From Thermococcus celer Vu 13 = JCM 8558 (GTDB taxonomy: Archaea > Methanobacteriota_B > Thermococci > Thermococcales > Thermococcaceae): 64,000 bases of DNA. The stretch is from the NCBI RefSeq assembly GCF_002214365.1, contig NZ_CP014854.1, positions 434,001 to 498,000 of the forward strand. Reading direction: 5' to 3'. Below the pieces are notes generated by a model. It was given only the letters and a program-made list of their open reading frames with translations, had not been told where the DNA came from and made no database searches. The first letter of the stretch is position 1. Each line of letters opens with the position of its first letter. Below, one piece after another: positions 8,450 through 16,198 of this stretch. The position numbers were made by a program, and so were the translations under genes.

Positions 8450-9052
8450 TCAGGCCTCCGGCTCGGCGAGGACCTTTATCTTCCTTATCTCGGCCCTCTT
8501 TATCGGGTATATCCTCCTGGCTTCCTTGGCTATCTCCGCGGCCATCTTGCCACTGACCGCCTCGAGCACGAAGTCCCTGTAGTTGAGCTCCTCTGCCTTC
8601 TTGTAGATGATGTCCCTGATTATCTCCCTGATGGCCCTCTCCTGGCTGGTCTGTATCCTCCTGTAGGCTATGACCATGCCCATGACGCGGAGTTTGTAGC
8701 CGTCCTTGGTGGTGACGTTGAAGATACCGTCGATCCTGGTGGTTCTCCTCCTGACGAGCGAGCGGATGTAGCTCCTCGCGAGGGTGTGGCCCTTGAACTT
8801 GGTGTAGGCGTTCTGCCCCTTGACGTCGTAGATCTGGAAATAGAGCTTGACCTGGCCCTTGGTGAAGTCGCCGGTGAGGTCCCTGAGGGTGGTCTCTATG
8901 ACACGACCGATGACCTTTTCGGGCTCGTCAGCGGGGGTGAGTCCTATCTCTTTGCTCCCGAAGAAGTCCGGAGCGTAAACCACGTACCACTCTTTCATCT
9001 TCCACTTATCCTTGGTGGCAGCAGCCCTCTTCCTTGGGTTACCCTTCGCCAT
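8450..9052 (-). CDS. rps3ae: Small ribosomal subunit protein eS1 (S3Ae)
   Basis: Archaeal/eukaryotic-type ribosomal protein of the 30S subunit, about 200 residues, basic. Recognisable features are the opening [40 protein letters not shown], and the C-terminal [20 protein letters not shown] at 9052 has GGAGGTG at ideal spacing; an in-frame GTG at 9058 falls within that site. It is the last gene of a tight minus-strand block (uS15, GAN, Pcc1, eS1), so it is translated from a transcript that also encodes a replication nuclease and a tRNA-modification subunit. Confidence 0.95.
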   Translation of the reverse strand: MAKGNPRKRAAATKDKWKMKEWYVVYAPDFFGSKEIGLTPADEPEKVIGRVIETTLRDLTGDFTKGQVKLYFQIYDVKGQNAYTKFKGHTLARSYIRSLVRRRTTRIDGIFNVTTKDGYKLRVMGMVIAYRRIQTSQERAIREIIRDIIYKKAEELNYRDFVLEAVSGKMAAEIAKEARRIYPIKRAEIRKIKVLAEPEA

Positions 9053-9067
9053 CTTCACACCTCCAGT

Positions 9068-9328
9068 TCACACGTTTTCGGTAACATCTTCGGCGATTTT
9101 GACTGAAAACACCAAATCATCCAGCGCTTTGATGAGTGTCTCAATCTCACCCGAGTATTTAACCTTTGTTATGACGTCCCCATCTTCCCATCGGGTTATC
9201 ACATTTAAACTTTTCTTCAGGCCGTCGGGAAGGTTCGCGTTGTCAACCTCCAGTGCCTCTGCTATGGCCTCTGCCCTCGTGGCTTCGCCGTAGTGCCAGA
9301 CTATCTCTGCCTTCGCCTCAATCCTCAC
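9068..9328 (-). CDS. pcc1: KEOPS complex subunit Pcc1
   Basis: Dimerising subunit of the KEOPS complex, which makes threonylcarbamoyladenosine (t6A37) on tRNAs reading ANN codons. The 86-residue protein has the simple Pcc1 beta-alpha pattern: [11 protein letters not shown], then [25 protein letters not shown] near the C-terminus. The start codon overlaps the end of the GAN gene by 11 bases and the eS1 gene follows after a short gap, so translation is probably coupled. The partner genes Kae1, Bud32 and Cgi121 are not in this window. Confidence 0.88.
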   Translation of the reverse strand: MRIEAKAEIVWHYGEATRAEAIAEALEVDNANLPDGLKKSLNVITRWEDGDVITKVKYSGEIETLIKALDDLVFSVKIAEDVTENV

Positions 9329-10745
9329 CGTCGTTACCTCCGATCTGCTTTCTGAGAGCCTCGTTGAAGAGCCTTATGAACTCGTCGATCTTTCCCCTGG
9401 GGAAGCGGATTCCCGCGGCTATGGCGTGTCCGCCGCCCTCTCCACCGAGTTTCTCGGCGACCTCCCTGAGCGCCTCTCCGAGGTGGTAACCCTTCGCCAG
9501 CGCCTTCTCCGTGGTCCTGGCGGAGCCCTTCACGAGGTTCGGATCCTCGTCGCTGTCGGCGAGCACCACGACGGGCTTCTCCGGGCTGGCGAGACCGGCG
9601 TTTATCGCCATGTTGGCGGCTATCCCAACGAGGGTGTCCCTGATGTTTCTGCCGGCGTAGAAAACGTAGGCGTGTTCTCCCTCCTCGGCCATGCTCCAGT
9701 TCTGGATGAGGAACTTCCTGGCCTCTATCTGCTCCCGCTTGTAGTCGTCCAGCATCTTCCTGGCCCGTTTGAAGGCTTCCTCGTCGCCGAGGCAGATGGC
9801 AACGCCCAGCGTTCCCGCGTTGAGCCTTCCGGTGGCGTTGAGGAGCGTCGCGAACTCCCTCGCCTCGTGCCTTGGATCGCCCTCGGGGTAAAGCGGGCTC
9901 ACCACGACGTCCCCGATAAGCCTGTCTATGGCCTCCTTGGGGGCACCGTGCTTTATCAGGTGTATGACCAGCGCATCGTGGAGCCTCCTCTTCTCCTCCT
10001 CGCGGAGCTGCCAGTACCTCATGTCCGGGTCGAAGTCCCTGGAGCGAAGCCACTCGATGGCCTTCCTCTCGTCCCCGGTTATCTCTGGAATCTCCGGGTT
10101 GGTGGCGTAGGCCAGCATCTTGTAGAGCGGGCGGCTCTCCCTTCCGAAGAGGCGGAGCTCCTTTCTGACCTCGAGGATACCGAGCTTCTTCCCGTCTTCG
10201 ATTATATCAAGGTTGAGGCCGTGGAAAGTTCCGTCTATCTCCTGCATGTCTCCGACCGCGCCCACGAGGGCAAGGTACGAAAGGTCTTTGTTTTTCCCGT
10301 CCATCTCCTTCGCAACGAAGTAGGAGACGCCGGAGCCGCTGAGGTCCCGAACGCTGTTGGCACCGAAGGGAACGGGGTTCACGAGCAGGTGCGAGTCCGT
10401 TGAGAACCCCTCCCTCTCGGGCGGGTGGTGGTCGGCAACGACGACCGTGGCGAAGTCGAGGTACCGCTCTATCAGGCTTATGGAACCGCTCCCGAGGTCG
10501 GAGAAGACGTACACCTCCCGTTTTTCCGAAGCGAGTTCCTTTATGAGCTCTTCGCTGAGCTGCTTGACTATGCTGAGCTGGAAACTCCCGCCTTCCCGGG
10601 CAACGGCCCTGGCGAGAATCGCCCCGGCGGTGATACCGTCGGCGTCCCGATGGGATATCAGCCGGATGGTGTGCCCTAACTCTACGTGCATCCTGATTAG
10701 CTCCGCTCCCTCGCGGACCCTCTCCAAGAAAGCGCCCCTGTCCAT
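9318..10745 (-). CDS. gan: DHH-family GINS-associated nuclease GAN (archaeal RecJ/Cdc45-like)
   Basis: Archaeal RecJ homologue of 475 residues, in Thermococcales a 5'-3' single-strand exonuclease that binds GINS and travels with the replicative helicase. The DHH domain shows HRDADG at about 32-37 and the DHH triad at about 105-107 (VVADHHPP), plus a later catalytic Asp in [12 protein letters not shown]. The DHHA1 domain carries the glycine-rich [12 protein letters not shown] near residues 446-457. All metal-binding motifs appear intact, so it should be an active nuclease and not a Cdc45-like pseudoenzyme. It lies between the genes for uS15 and Pcc1. Confidence 0.92.
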   Translation of the reverse strand: MDRGAFLERVREGAELIRMHVELGHTIRLISHRDADGITAGAILARAVAREGGSFQLSIVKQLSEELIKELASEKREVYVFSDLGSGSISLIERYLDFATVVVADHHPPEREGFSTDSHLLVNPVPFGANSVRDLSGSGVSYFVAKEMDGKNKDLSYLALVGAVGDMQEIDGTFHGLNLDIIEDGKKLGILEVRKELRLFGRESRPLYKMLAYATNPEIPEITGDERKAIEWLRSRDFDPDMRYWQLREEEKRRLHDALVIHLIKHGAPKEAIDRLIGDVVVSPLYPEGDPRHEAREFATLLNATGRLNAGTLGVAICLGDEEAFKRARKMLDDYKREQIEARKFLIQNWSMAEEGEHAYVFYAGRNIRDTLVGIAANMAINAGLASPEKPVVVLADSDEDPNLVKGSARTTEKALAKGYHLGEALREVAEKLGGEGGGHAIAAGIRFPRGKIDEFIRLFNEALRKQIGGNDGED

Positions 10746-10773
10746 TTTACCACCTTATAAGAAGGAAAGGGGG

Positions 10774-11229
10774 TCAGCGAACCAGGAGCTTGGCCTGCTC
10801 CGGGTCGTAGCGCCACTTGGCGGGCAGCTTTCCGGTTCTCCTGTAGTACTTGACGAGCCTCCTTATCTTGCTCTCGGTGAGCTGGAGGCCCCTCATTGAG
10901 TGCCTGTCCTTTGGGTGCATCTCGAGGTGCTTCCTGAGGTTGACGGCCTTCCTAATGAGGGCCATGAGGTCCTCCGGGATCTGCGGCGCGAGGCCGTTCT
11001 CCTCGAGGATCTTCGTTATCTTCTTGCCCGTGATGAGCTTGACGCTCGGGATGCCGTACTGGTCCCTGAGGATGGTCCCTATCATCGCCGCGCTGTAGCC
11101 TTCCTTCCTGAGCTTGACGACGAGCCCCTCGACCTCCTCCGCCGTGTACTCGACCCAGGTCGGCGGAGCGGTCCTCGGTGGCCTCTTAGAACCGGACTTA
11201 CCCCTCTTTCTCGCGTGCATCCTTGCCAT
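10774..11229 (-). CDS. rps15: Small ribosomal subunit protein uS15
   Basis: 30S protein binding the central domain of 16S rRNA. The 151-residue archaeal form has the extra N-terminal domain ([17 protein letters not shown], then [33 protein letters not shown]) before the universal S15 core with [18 protein letters not shown] and [14 protein letters not shown]. First gene of the uS15-GAN-Pcc1-eS1 operon; a TATA-like CTTTTTAAAC lies at about 11298-11308 on the minus strand and a GGAGGTG-type site precedes the start. Confidence 0.96.
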   Translation of the reverse strand: MARMHARKRGKSGSKRPPRTAPPTWVEYTAEEVEGLVVKLRKEGYSAAMIGTILRDQYGIPSVKLITGKKITKILEENGLAPQIPEDLMALIRKAVNLRKHLEMHPKDRHSMRGLQLTESKIRRLVKYYRRTGKLPAKWRYDPEQAKLLVR

Positions 11230-11311
11230 ACCTTACACCTCCCGGTGACGGCCAGCTCCCGCCAGCCGCCCCTTCGCATCGGCGTAGAGGAAGGAGTTTA
11301 AAAAGTTTCCG

Positions 11312-11782
11312 TCAGTGGCAGTCCACAGCCCCGCCCTCTTTTCCTGTCCAGCTACACTTGTCAACGAGATTCCCGTCCGCATCGTAGAGGTAGGCGGTGT
11401 CACCGTTGTTGTTCCATACCGCGCTTCCCCTGCCCCAGTAAAGGTCGGTGGCGGTGTCCTCGCCGCTACCTGTGTGAACCTTAACGCTCGCCCCAGCCTT
11501 CAGGATAAAGCCAGAGGGGAAGGTATAGACGTGGTTCTTCTCGTCCATCAGTTTCCATCCGCTCATGTTAACGTCCTCAAAGAGCTCTCCGTTCGTTATA
11601 ACGACGTATTCGCCCTCCACATCGTCCCCGGGCGGATCGTACTCCACGCGGGAGATGAAGACGTGGTGGCCCCCGAGGTCCCTCGGTAGGATCTCGCTCA
11701 CCGCATATATCGTAACGAGAACTATCCCGAGCGCAACGGCGATCATTAACAGATACTCGATGCTCGAGGCCCCCCTTTTCAT
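11312..11782 (-). CDS. Lamin-tail-domain protein with class III (pilin-like) signal peptide
   Basis: Predicted extracellular protein of 156 residues. The N-terminus MKRGASSIEYLLMIAV plus a hydrophobic helix (about 10-30) is an archaeal class III signal peptide, processed by an EppA/FlaK-type peptidase and normally found on pilins and archaellins. The remainder (about residues 45-155) reads as a lamin-tail domain: EYVVITNGELFEDVNMSGWKL, a YTFPSGFILKAGASVKVHTG segment, and WNNNGDTAYLYDADGNLVD. LTD domains are beta-sandwiches found on secreted nucleases and adhesins. ATG at 11782 has GGTGGAGGGC upstream. Possibly a pseudopilin cap or adhesin; function is inferred only. Confidence 0.8.
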   Translation of the reverse strand: MKRGASSIEYLLMIAVALGIVLVTIYAVSEILPRDLGGHHVFISRVEYDPPGDDVEGEYVVITNGELFEDVNMSGWKLMDEKNHVYTFPSGFILKAGASVKVHTGSGEDTATDLYWGRGSAVWNNNGDTAYLYDADGNLVDKCSWTGKEGGAVDCH

Positions 11783-12049
11783 GCCCTCCACCGCATTTTC
11801 AGAATATGTTTCCGTCGGTAATAAGGATTTCTTTGGCGCCCGTTGTCATGAGGCAACACGTTCACCAAAAACCAGAGAACGTTGCTTTTAAGTTCAGGCC
11901 CGCAACAGGGCCGTAAACTAACTGCCTGGTAACTGGTAAAGAATCCCGAATTCCTCGGGGCAGCAGAGGGAACTTCGCCGTGTTAAAAGGCCTCATAAAA
12001 TGGACCCTGCATATGATGGGAATTGAGAACCGCAGGAACCCAGAATGGC
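11783..12049. other. Intergenic stretch with no recognised gene
   Basis: About 270 bases between the lamin-tail gene and the tRNA gene, both on the minus strand. It contains promoter-like A/T patches (for example GCTTTTAAGTT near 11884 and GTTAAAAGGCC near 11983) but no convincing open frame, guide RNA boxes or repeat. Nothing further could be recognised. Confidence 0.5.
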
Positions 12050-12127
12050 TGGTAGCGGGGGGAGGATTTGAACCTCCGACCTCCGGGTTATGAGCCCGGC
12101 GGGCACTCCTAGCTGCCCCACCCCGCT
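12050..12127 (-). tRNA. Initiator tRNA-Met (anticodon CAU)
   Basis: On the minus strand the cloverleaf begins AGCGGGG and ends CCCCGCT-A-CCA, so the CCA tail is encoded. The anticodon loop CTCATAA is closed by a stem ending in three G-C pairs (GGG/CCC), the hallmark of initiators. The first acceptor pair is A1-U72, typical of archaeal initiators. The T arm contains GGTTCAAATCC. No intron is present. It is 78 bases including CCA. Confidence 0.95.
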
Positions 12128-12223
12128 GCTCGACCCGTAGTTAGTGAACCGTGGAGGGTTTATAAATCTTGCGGCGGGCGAGGACTTATAAGAAGAGAAT
12201 CCCAATCGGGTAAGGGTGATGGA

Positions 12224-13384
12224 ATGTACCTGACGAAGGAGGAAGAGCTCATTCTAACCGGCGAATACGGTTACGCCCTCCAGAAGGCGATGGAGATCCT
12301 CGTCGCCCTCGGCGAGATCTACGGTGCCGACCGGCTGATTCCCATCAAGAGTGCCCAGGTCGCGGGAGTTTCATACAAGAACATCGGCAACGCTGGAATC
12401 GAGTTCCTGCGCGACTTCGTCGACGCCGGGGCGAGGGTGAGCGTCTACACGACACTCAATCCAGCGGGAATCGGCAACGACGAGTTCATGGAGAAGCAGG
12501 CGGAGGTCCTCGAGCTCTACAGGAGGATGGGGATCGAGGCAACCTCCACGTGCACCCCCTACTACGGCGCCAACCTCCCGAAGTTCGGCGACCACTTAGC
12601 CTGGAGCGAGAGCTCGGCTGTTTCCTTCGCCAACTCCGTGATAGGCGCGAGAACCAACAGGGAGGGCGGACCTTCGAGCTTGGCCGCCGCCATCGTCGGG
12701 AAAACGCCGAACTACGGCCTACACCTCGACGAGAACCGAAAGGCCACCGTGAAGGTCAAGGTGGAGGCCGGGGTTAAAACGTTCGTGGACTACGCGGCGC
12801 TCGGCTACCACCTCGGGAAGAGCCTCGGAAACGACGTGCCCTACATCACGGGACTAAAACCCGAGATGAGCGAGTACCTCAAGGAGATGGGCGCGGCCAT
12901 GGCCGCCAGCGGTTCCATAGCCCTCTACCACGTGGAAGGCGAGACACCCGAGTGGAGGGGCGCGGTGGTCGATAAGGTCGAGACGGTAACGGTTGAGGAC
13001 TCCGATTTGAGGGCCGTCAGGGAGGCCTTCAGCGACGACTGGAGCGGGATAGACATGATTCTCATCGGCTGTCCCCACGCTTCCCTTCCGGAGATAAAGG
13101 AGGTTGCGGAACTCCTCAGGATGCGCGGGAAACCGCTCAAGATACCGCTCTTCATAACCGCGAGCAGGGCGGTGAAGGCCCTCGCCGATGCCCTCGGGTA
13201 CACCGGGACGATAGAGAGGTACAACGGGAGGATCATACCCGACTCCTGTTTCGTGGTCTCGCCGATAAAGGGCTGGTACCGTGGTGTGGCCACCAACAGC
13301 GGGAAGAGCGCCTTTTACTTCCGCTCCTTCGGCTTCAGCGTGCGGCTGGACGACGTGGAGAACCTAATTAAAGAGGCTCCGTGA
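12224..13384 (+). CDS. Phosphomevalonate dehydratase large subunit (aconitase X)
   Basis: Catalytic large subunit of the archaeal (R)-5-phosphomevalonate dehydratase, which makes trans-anhydromevalonate 5-phosphate in the modified archaeal mevalonate pathway supplying isoprenoid membrane lipids. The 386-residue AcnX (DUF521) protein shows cysteine-containing segments that can ligate the Fe-S cluster: EATSTCTPYYG, IGCPHASL and IPDSCFV, plus the family motif ARTNREGGPSSLAAAIVGKTPNYG. ATG at 12224 follows GGGTGAT, with TATA-like ACTTATAAG about 35 bases upstream. The small subunit is encoded 9 bases downstream. Confidence 0.92.
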   Translation: MYLTKEEELILTGEYGYALQKAMEILVALGEIYGADRLIPIKSAQVAGVSYKNIGNAGIEFLRDFVDAGARVSVYTTLNPAGIGNDEFMEKQAEVLELYRRMGIEATSTCTPYYGANLPKFGDHLAWSESSAVSFANSVIGARTNREGGPSSLAAAIVGKTPNYGLHLDENRKATVKVKVEAGVKTFVDYAALGYHLGKSLGNDVPYITGLKPEMSEYLKEMGAAMAASGSIALYHVEGETPEWRGAVVDKVETVTVEDSDLRAVREAFSDDWSGIDMILIGCPHASLPEIKEVAELLRMRGKPLKIPLFITASRAVKALADALGYTGTIERYNGRIIPDSCFVVSPIKGWYRGVATNSGKSAFYFRSFGFSVRLDDVENLIKEAP

Positions 13385-13393
13385 GGTGGGATC

Positions 13394-13795
13394 ATGAAGC
13401 TCAGGGGAAGGAAGATAGTCGGTGGAAAGGCCGAGGGGGAGCTGATAGTCTCTCAAAAGCCCCTTTCGTTTCTCGGTGGTGTTGACCCCGAGACCGGCAT
13501 AGTCACGGACGCCGAGAGCGACATACGGGGCGAGAGCGTGGCAGGGAAGGTACTCGCGTTCCCGCGCGGTAAAGGCTCGACCGTCGGCTCGTACGTCATC
13601 TACGCGTTAAAAAAGAACGGTAAGGCGCCGAAGGCCATAATCGTCGGAGAAGCCGAGACGATAGTCGCGACTGGCGCGATAATAGCCGGCATCCCAACGG
13701 TGGACGGGATAGACGTATCAAAGCTCAAGACCGGAAAACGCGTCCGCGTCGATGCCGACGACGGGCTGGTCGAAGTTGAGGAACAGGGTTTTTAA
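13394..13795 (+). CDS. Phosphomevalonate dehydratase small subunit (DUF126)
   Basis: Swivel-type small subunit (133 residues) that completes the active site of the AcnX-type phosphomevalonate dehydratase. Motifs include GRKIVGGKAEGELIVS, FLGGVDPETG, the substrate-loop region FPRGKGSTVGSYVIYAL and ATGAIIAGIPTVDGID. Co-transcribed with the large subunit, with a GTGGGATC ribosome binding site in the 9-base gap. In bacteria the two subunits are often fused; here they are separate as in most archaea. Confidence 0.92.
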   Translation: MKLRGRKIVGGKAEGELIVSQKPLSFLGGVDPETGIVTDAESDIRGESVAGKVLAFPRGKGSTVGSYVIYALKKNGKAPKAIIVGEAETIVATGAIIAGIPTVDGIDVSKLKTGKRVRVDADDGLVEVEEQGF

Positions 13796-13828
13796 GCCGT
13801 CCACACTACTTGGCCTTAGGGGAGTCAA

Positions 13829-15085
13829 ATGGGAAAGGGGATCTACGAGTGCGTCAACTGCGGCCACAGGGAGGTTCTGGACTCCAACGAGCCCATCATC
13901 GAGAAGGGCTGTCCTGTATGCGGGGGCGACATGGTCCTCGTCAGCTTTCAGGCCGAGACGCAGGGGCCCGCCTTCGAGGTAGCCCCCCCTCTAAGGCCCA
14001 CGGGCCCGCCAGAAGCCCTCGAGAAGAAACTCAAGGAGTTTTACTCCCTCGAACTCGAGGGGGTGGAGGGCGACGTCTTCGTTTTCAAAGTTCGCGAGGT
14101 TCTGGAGAGGAACTTCGAGAAGGTTCTCGGAGAGCTCGAAAAACTGGGCTACTGGGCCGCCCTCAAACGACGCCATGGGGACCCCACCCTCTTCGTGTTC
14201 CCGGCGGGCGAGATCAAAGAAGATAGAAAGTGGCTTCCGTGGGTACTTCTGATAATCACCATCTTCACGACCTTCCTCGCCGGCTACTCCCTCTCGCTGA
14301 GCTACATCCAGACCCTGAACGACTACGGCCTCCCCGGGATAAGGAACCCCTACGTCAACGCCCTCGCCTTCTCGGTGAGCGTCATGGCGATACTCGGAAC
14401 CCACGAGCTCGGCCACAAGATAGCCGCGGCCTACCACGGTGTCAGGGCCACCATGCCCTACTTCATCCCCTTCCCGAACATCCTCGGAACGCTGGGGGCG
14501 GTGATACGGGTCAAATCTCCCCTCCCAACGAGGGACGCCGCCGTAGACCTCGGGGTCAGCGGTCCCATTGCAGGGTTCCTCGTGGCGATCCCGGTCAGCA
14601 TAATCGGCCTCAGGCTCTCCGTCCCGGTGCCCCAGCACCTGATTCCGCCGGCGGAGCAGGGAATATCCTTCGGAGAGAACCTCTTCTTTTTGCTCATCGA
14701 GAAGTACCTCGTCACGTTCCCCAAGGACAGCGTCGTGTTCCTCCACCCCGTGGCCATCGCCGGCTGGGTCGGGATCCTGGTCACGTTCCTGAACCTCATC
14801 CCCGCGGCCCAGCTGGACGGGGGGCACATCGCCCGCTCCTTCCTGAGCGACAGGGCCCACAGGTACTTCACCATGGCCGTCGGCCTCCTCCTCGTGGGCA
14901 TGAGCTTCCTCTGGGTTGGCTGGCTCATCTGGGGAACCCTCGTCCTATTTATGGGCTCTGTGGGCAATCCCGGGGCCCTCGATGAGGTTTCCCCGATCTC
15001 AAAGAAGCGGCTCGCACTTGCGGTTCTGGCGGTTGTGATCTTCGTGCTCTCCGCGACGCCGGCTCCCCTATCGGTCAGCGGATAG
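13829..15085 (+). CDS. Site-2 protease family (M50) intramembrane metalloprotease with N-terminal zinc ribbon
   Basis: Intramembrane zinc protease of 418 residues. An N-terminal ribbon holds C8, C11, C28 and C31 (CVNCGH...CPVCGG). After a soluble linker, the membrane core has HELGH at residues 192-196 and the third ligand in QLDGGH (Asp330), with about six to eight helices in total. The family cleaves membrane substrates for regulation or quality control; the substrate is unknown. It follows the phosphomevalonate dehydratase genes on the same strand after 33 bases and overlaps convergently by 11 bases with the HTH gene at 15075. Confidence 0.9.
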   Translation: MGKGIYECVNCGHREVLDSNEPIIEKGCPVCGGDMVLVSFQAETQGPAFEVAPPLRPTGPPEALEKKLKEFYSLELEGVEGDVFVFKVREVLERNFEKVLGELEKLGYWAALKRRHGDPTLFVFPAGEIKEDRKWLPWVLLIITIFTTFLAGYSLSLSYIQTLNDYGLPGIRNPYVNALAFSVSVMAILGTHELGHKIAAAYHGVRATMPYFIPFPNILGTLGAVIRVKSPLPTRDAAVDLGVSGPIAGFLVAIPVSIIGLRLSVPVPQHLIPPAEQGISFGENLFFLLIEKYLVTFPKDSVVFLHPVAIAGWVGILVTFLNLIPAAQLDGGHIARSFLSDRAHRYFTMAVGLLLVGMSFLWVGWLIWGTLVLFMGSVGNPGALDEVSPISKKRLALAVLAVVIFVLSATPAPLSVSG

Positions 15086-15644
15086 GCCGTTTTTTCCTCT
15101 CCTTCAGTATCTGCTCTATGTCGTAGTAGATCGAGTCCCTCGACACCCCGAACATCCTCGCTATCTCCGAGATGTTGAGAACCTTCGGGTTGTAGTTGAA
15201 GCTTTTGAGGACCTTAGCGAGAAGTTCCCTGCGCTCTTTGAGCTGGTATTCGTTAAACGGCCTCGTTTCAAGAGGGGCGTTATAGACGATGACCCCGACC
15301 GCGTACGTTCGCCTCGTCACGGGGGTTGTGTAGGTTCCAACCTCGAAGTCCAGGACCTGGGCCCCCTCGGGCAGTAACGTGTTCAGCTTTTCCAGCGCCT
15401 TCTGGATCGCGTCCTCCTTGCTCTTTCCGTGCGCGTAATCGGCAAGGACACCCTTTCGAGCGTTGCCGCGGGGATCGAGGAGGAGGGTTATCGTGAGGTT
15501 CATGAAAGCTCCGAAGGTGAGATGGATCTTTGATGATTTTATAACCCCTGGTTTAAACGATAGGAGATTCCTTGATTTGACTACCACATTGTTTACACAA
15601 TCCTCAATATCAACTGATTCGGATTGGATAGCCACCAGCTCCAC
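15075..15644 (-). CDS. Uncharacterised protein with C-terminal helix-turn-helix
   Basis: Protein of 189 residues. The middle (about 48-130) is an alpha-beta domain with 'ITLLLDPRGNARKGVLADYAHGKSKEDAIQKALEKL'-type character (only part is quoted by position: residues 51-86). The C-terminus (about 155-185) is a helix-turn-helix, LNISEIARMFGVSRDSIYYD. No family was recognised beyond DNA binding. GTG at 15644 is preferred because AGGGGTGAT lies 3 bases before it; an internal ATG at 15503 with a weaker GGAG is the alternative. It adjoins pilin-like genes and may control them, but that is inference from position only. Confidence 0.6.
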   Translation of the reverse strand: MELVAIQSESVDIEDCVNNVVVKSRNLLSFKPGVIKSSKIHLTFGAFMNLTITLLLDPRGNARKGVLADYAHGKSKEDAIQKALEKLNTLLPEGAQVLDFEVGTYTTPVTRRTYAVGVIVYNAPLETRPFNEYQLKERRELLAKVLKSFNYNPKVLNISEIARMFGVSRDSIYYDIEQILKERKKRPIR

Positions 15645-15761
15645 ACGATCACCCCTGCGCTTTCCACATTATTGGGGAGATTTCACGTAAATTTGAGGAA
15701 AAAACTATATAAGCTTTTCAGCCAAGAAGGGTATGAAGTAACTCTCCGGAGGTGAAATGAA

Positions 15762-15935
15762 ATGAAGAGGAAGGCGCAGGGTGCCATCGAGTACCTGTTC
15801 ATGATTGCGGCCGCCCTGATAATAATTCTGATAGTGGTCAGACAGCTCCAGGGCAGGGGAAGCACCGCCAAAAGCACTATCAACACGACAGAGGGGGAGA
15901 TAAACAAGACCCTCGAGAATATGAAGGGCAGCTGA
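15762..15935 (+). CDS. Small pilin-like protein with class III signal peptide
   Basis: A 57-residue product, MKRKAQGAIEYLFMIAAAL followed by a hydrophobic helix and a short polar tail rich in Ser, Thr, Asn, Glu and Lys. The segment QGAIEYL matches the class III signal peptide (Q-x-x-x-E-Y-L) cut by archaeal prepilin peptidases, leaving a mature N-terminus of the pilin type. ATG at 15762 follows GGAGGTGAAATGA; an earlier ATG at 15757 runs into a stop after one codon. A strong TATA-like AAAACTATATAAG lies near 15700-15715. Probably a minor or structural adhesion pilin. Confidence 0.8.
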   Translation: MKRKAQGAIEYLFMIAAALIIILIVVRQLQGRGSTAKSTINTTEGEINKTLENMKGS

Positions 15936-16018
15936 TGGGCAGCGGTAGTTGAAGTTTTTATTATTTTATTTAATTTGATTATTCTATTCTTTCGAATGTT
16001 AACTGATGGGGTGGGATA

Positions 16019-16198
16019 ATGAGAAGAAGTGCACAGAGTTCACTTGAGTACATATTAATGTTCGCGACAGGGTTACTTTTGGTGTTATTTGTAGTCAAAT
16101 TTCTGAAAACAGACCCCCATCGGACAGGCAGCCAACTTCTTGAGAATGAAATTAGCGGAGTATCCCAGGCTCTTAGTGAGCTTCAAAATGGGGGTTAA
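16019..16198 (+). CDS. Second small pilin-like protein with class III signal peptide
   Basis: A 59-residue protein: MRRSAQSSLEYILMFATGLL, then hydrophobic LVLFVVKFL and a polar tail. AQSSLEYIL fits the QxSxEYxL class III consensus. ATG at 16019 has GGGGTGGGATA upstream. The TAA stop shares the palindrome TTAA with the stop codon of the convergent glycosyltransferase gene (overlap 16195-16198). Similar size and layout to the pilin at 15762; the pair may be minor pilins of one surface fibre. It is A/T-rich like the adjacent glycosyltransferase gene. Confidence 0.75.
   Translation: MRRSAQSSLEYILMFATGLLLVLFVVKFLKTDPHRTGSQLLENEISGVSQALSELQNGG

Noticed and set aside
7307-9106. Long open frame of about 600 codons on the plus strand
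   Set aside because: It is antisense to the THUMP-SPOUT and eS1 genes, rich in Leu/Arg/Gly/Pro as expected for GC-rich shadow frames, and has no recognisable domain.
12001-12049. Box C-like ATATGATGG just downstream of the tRNA gene
   Set aside because: The last box C base is wrong and no D boxes follow at useful distances.
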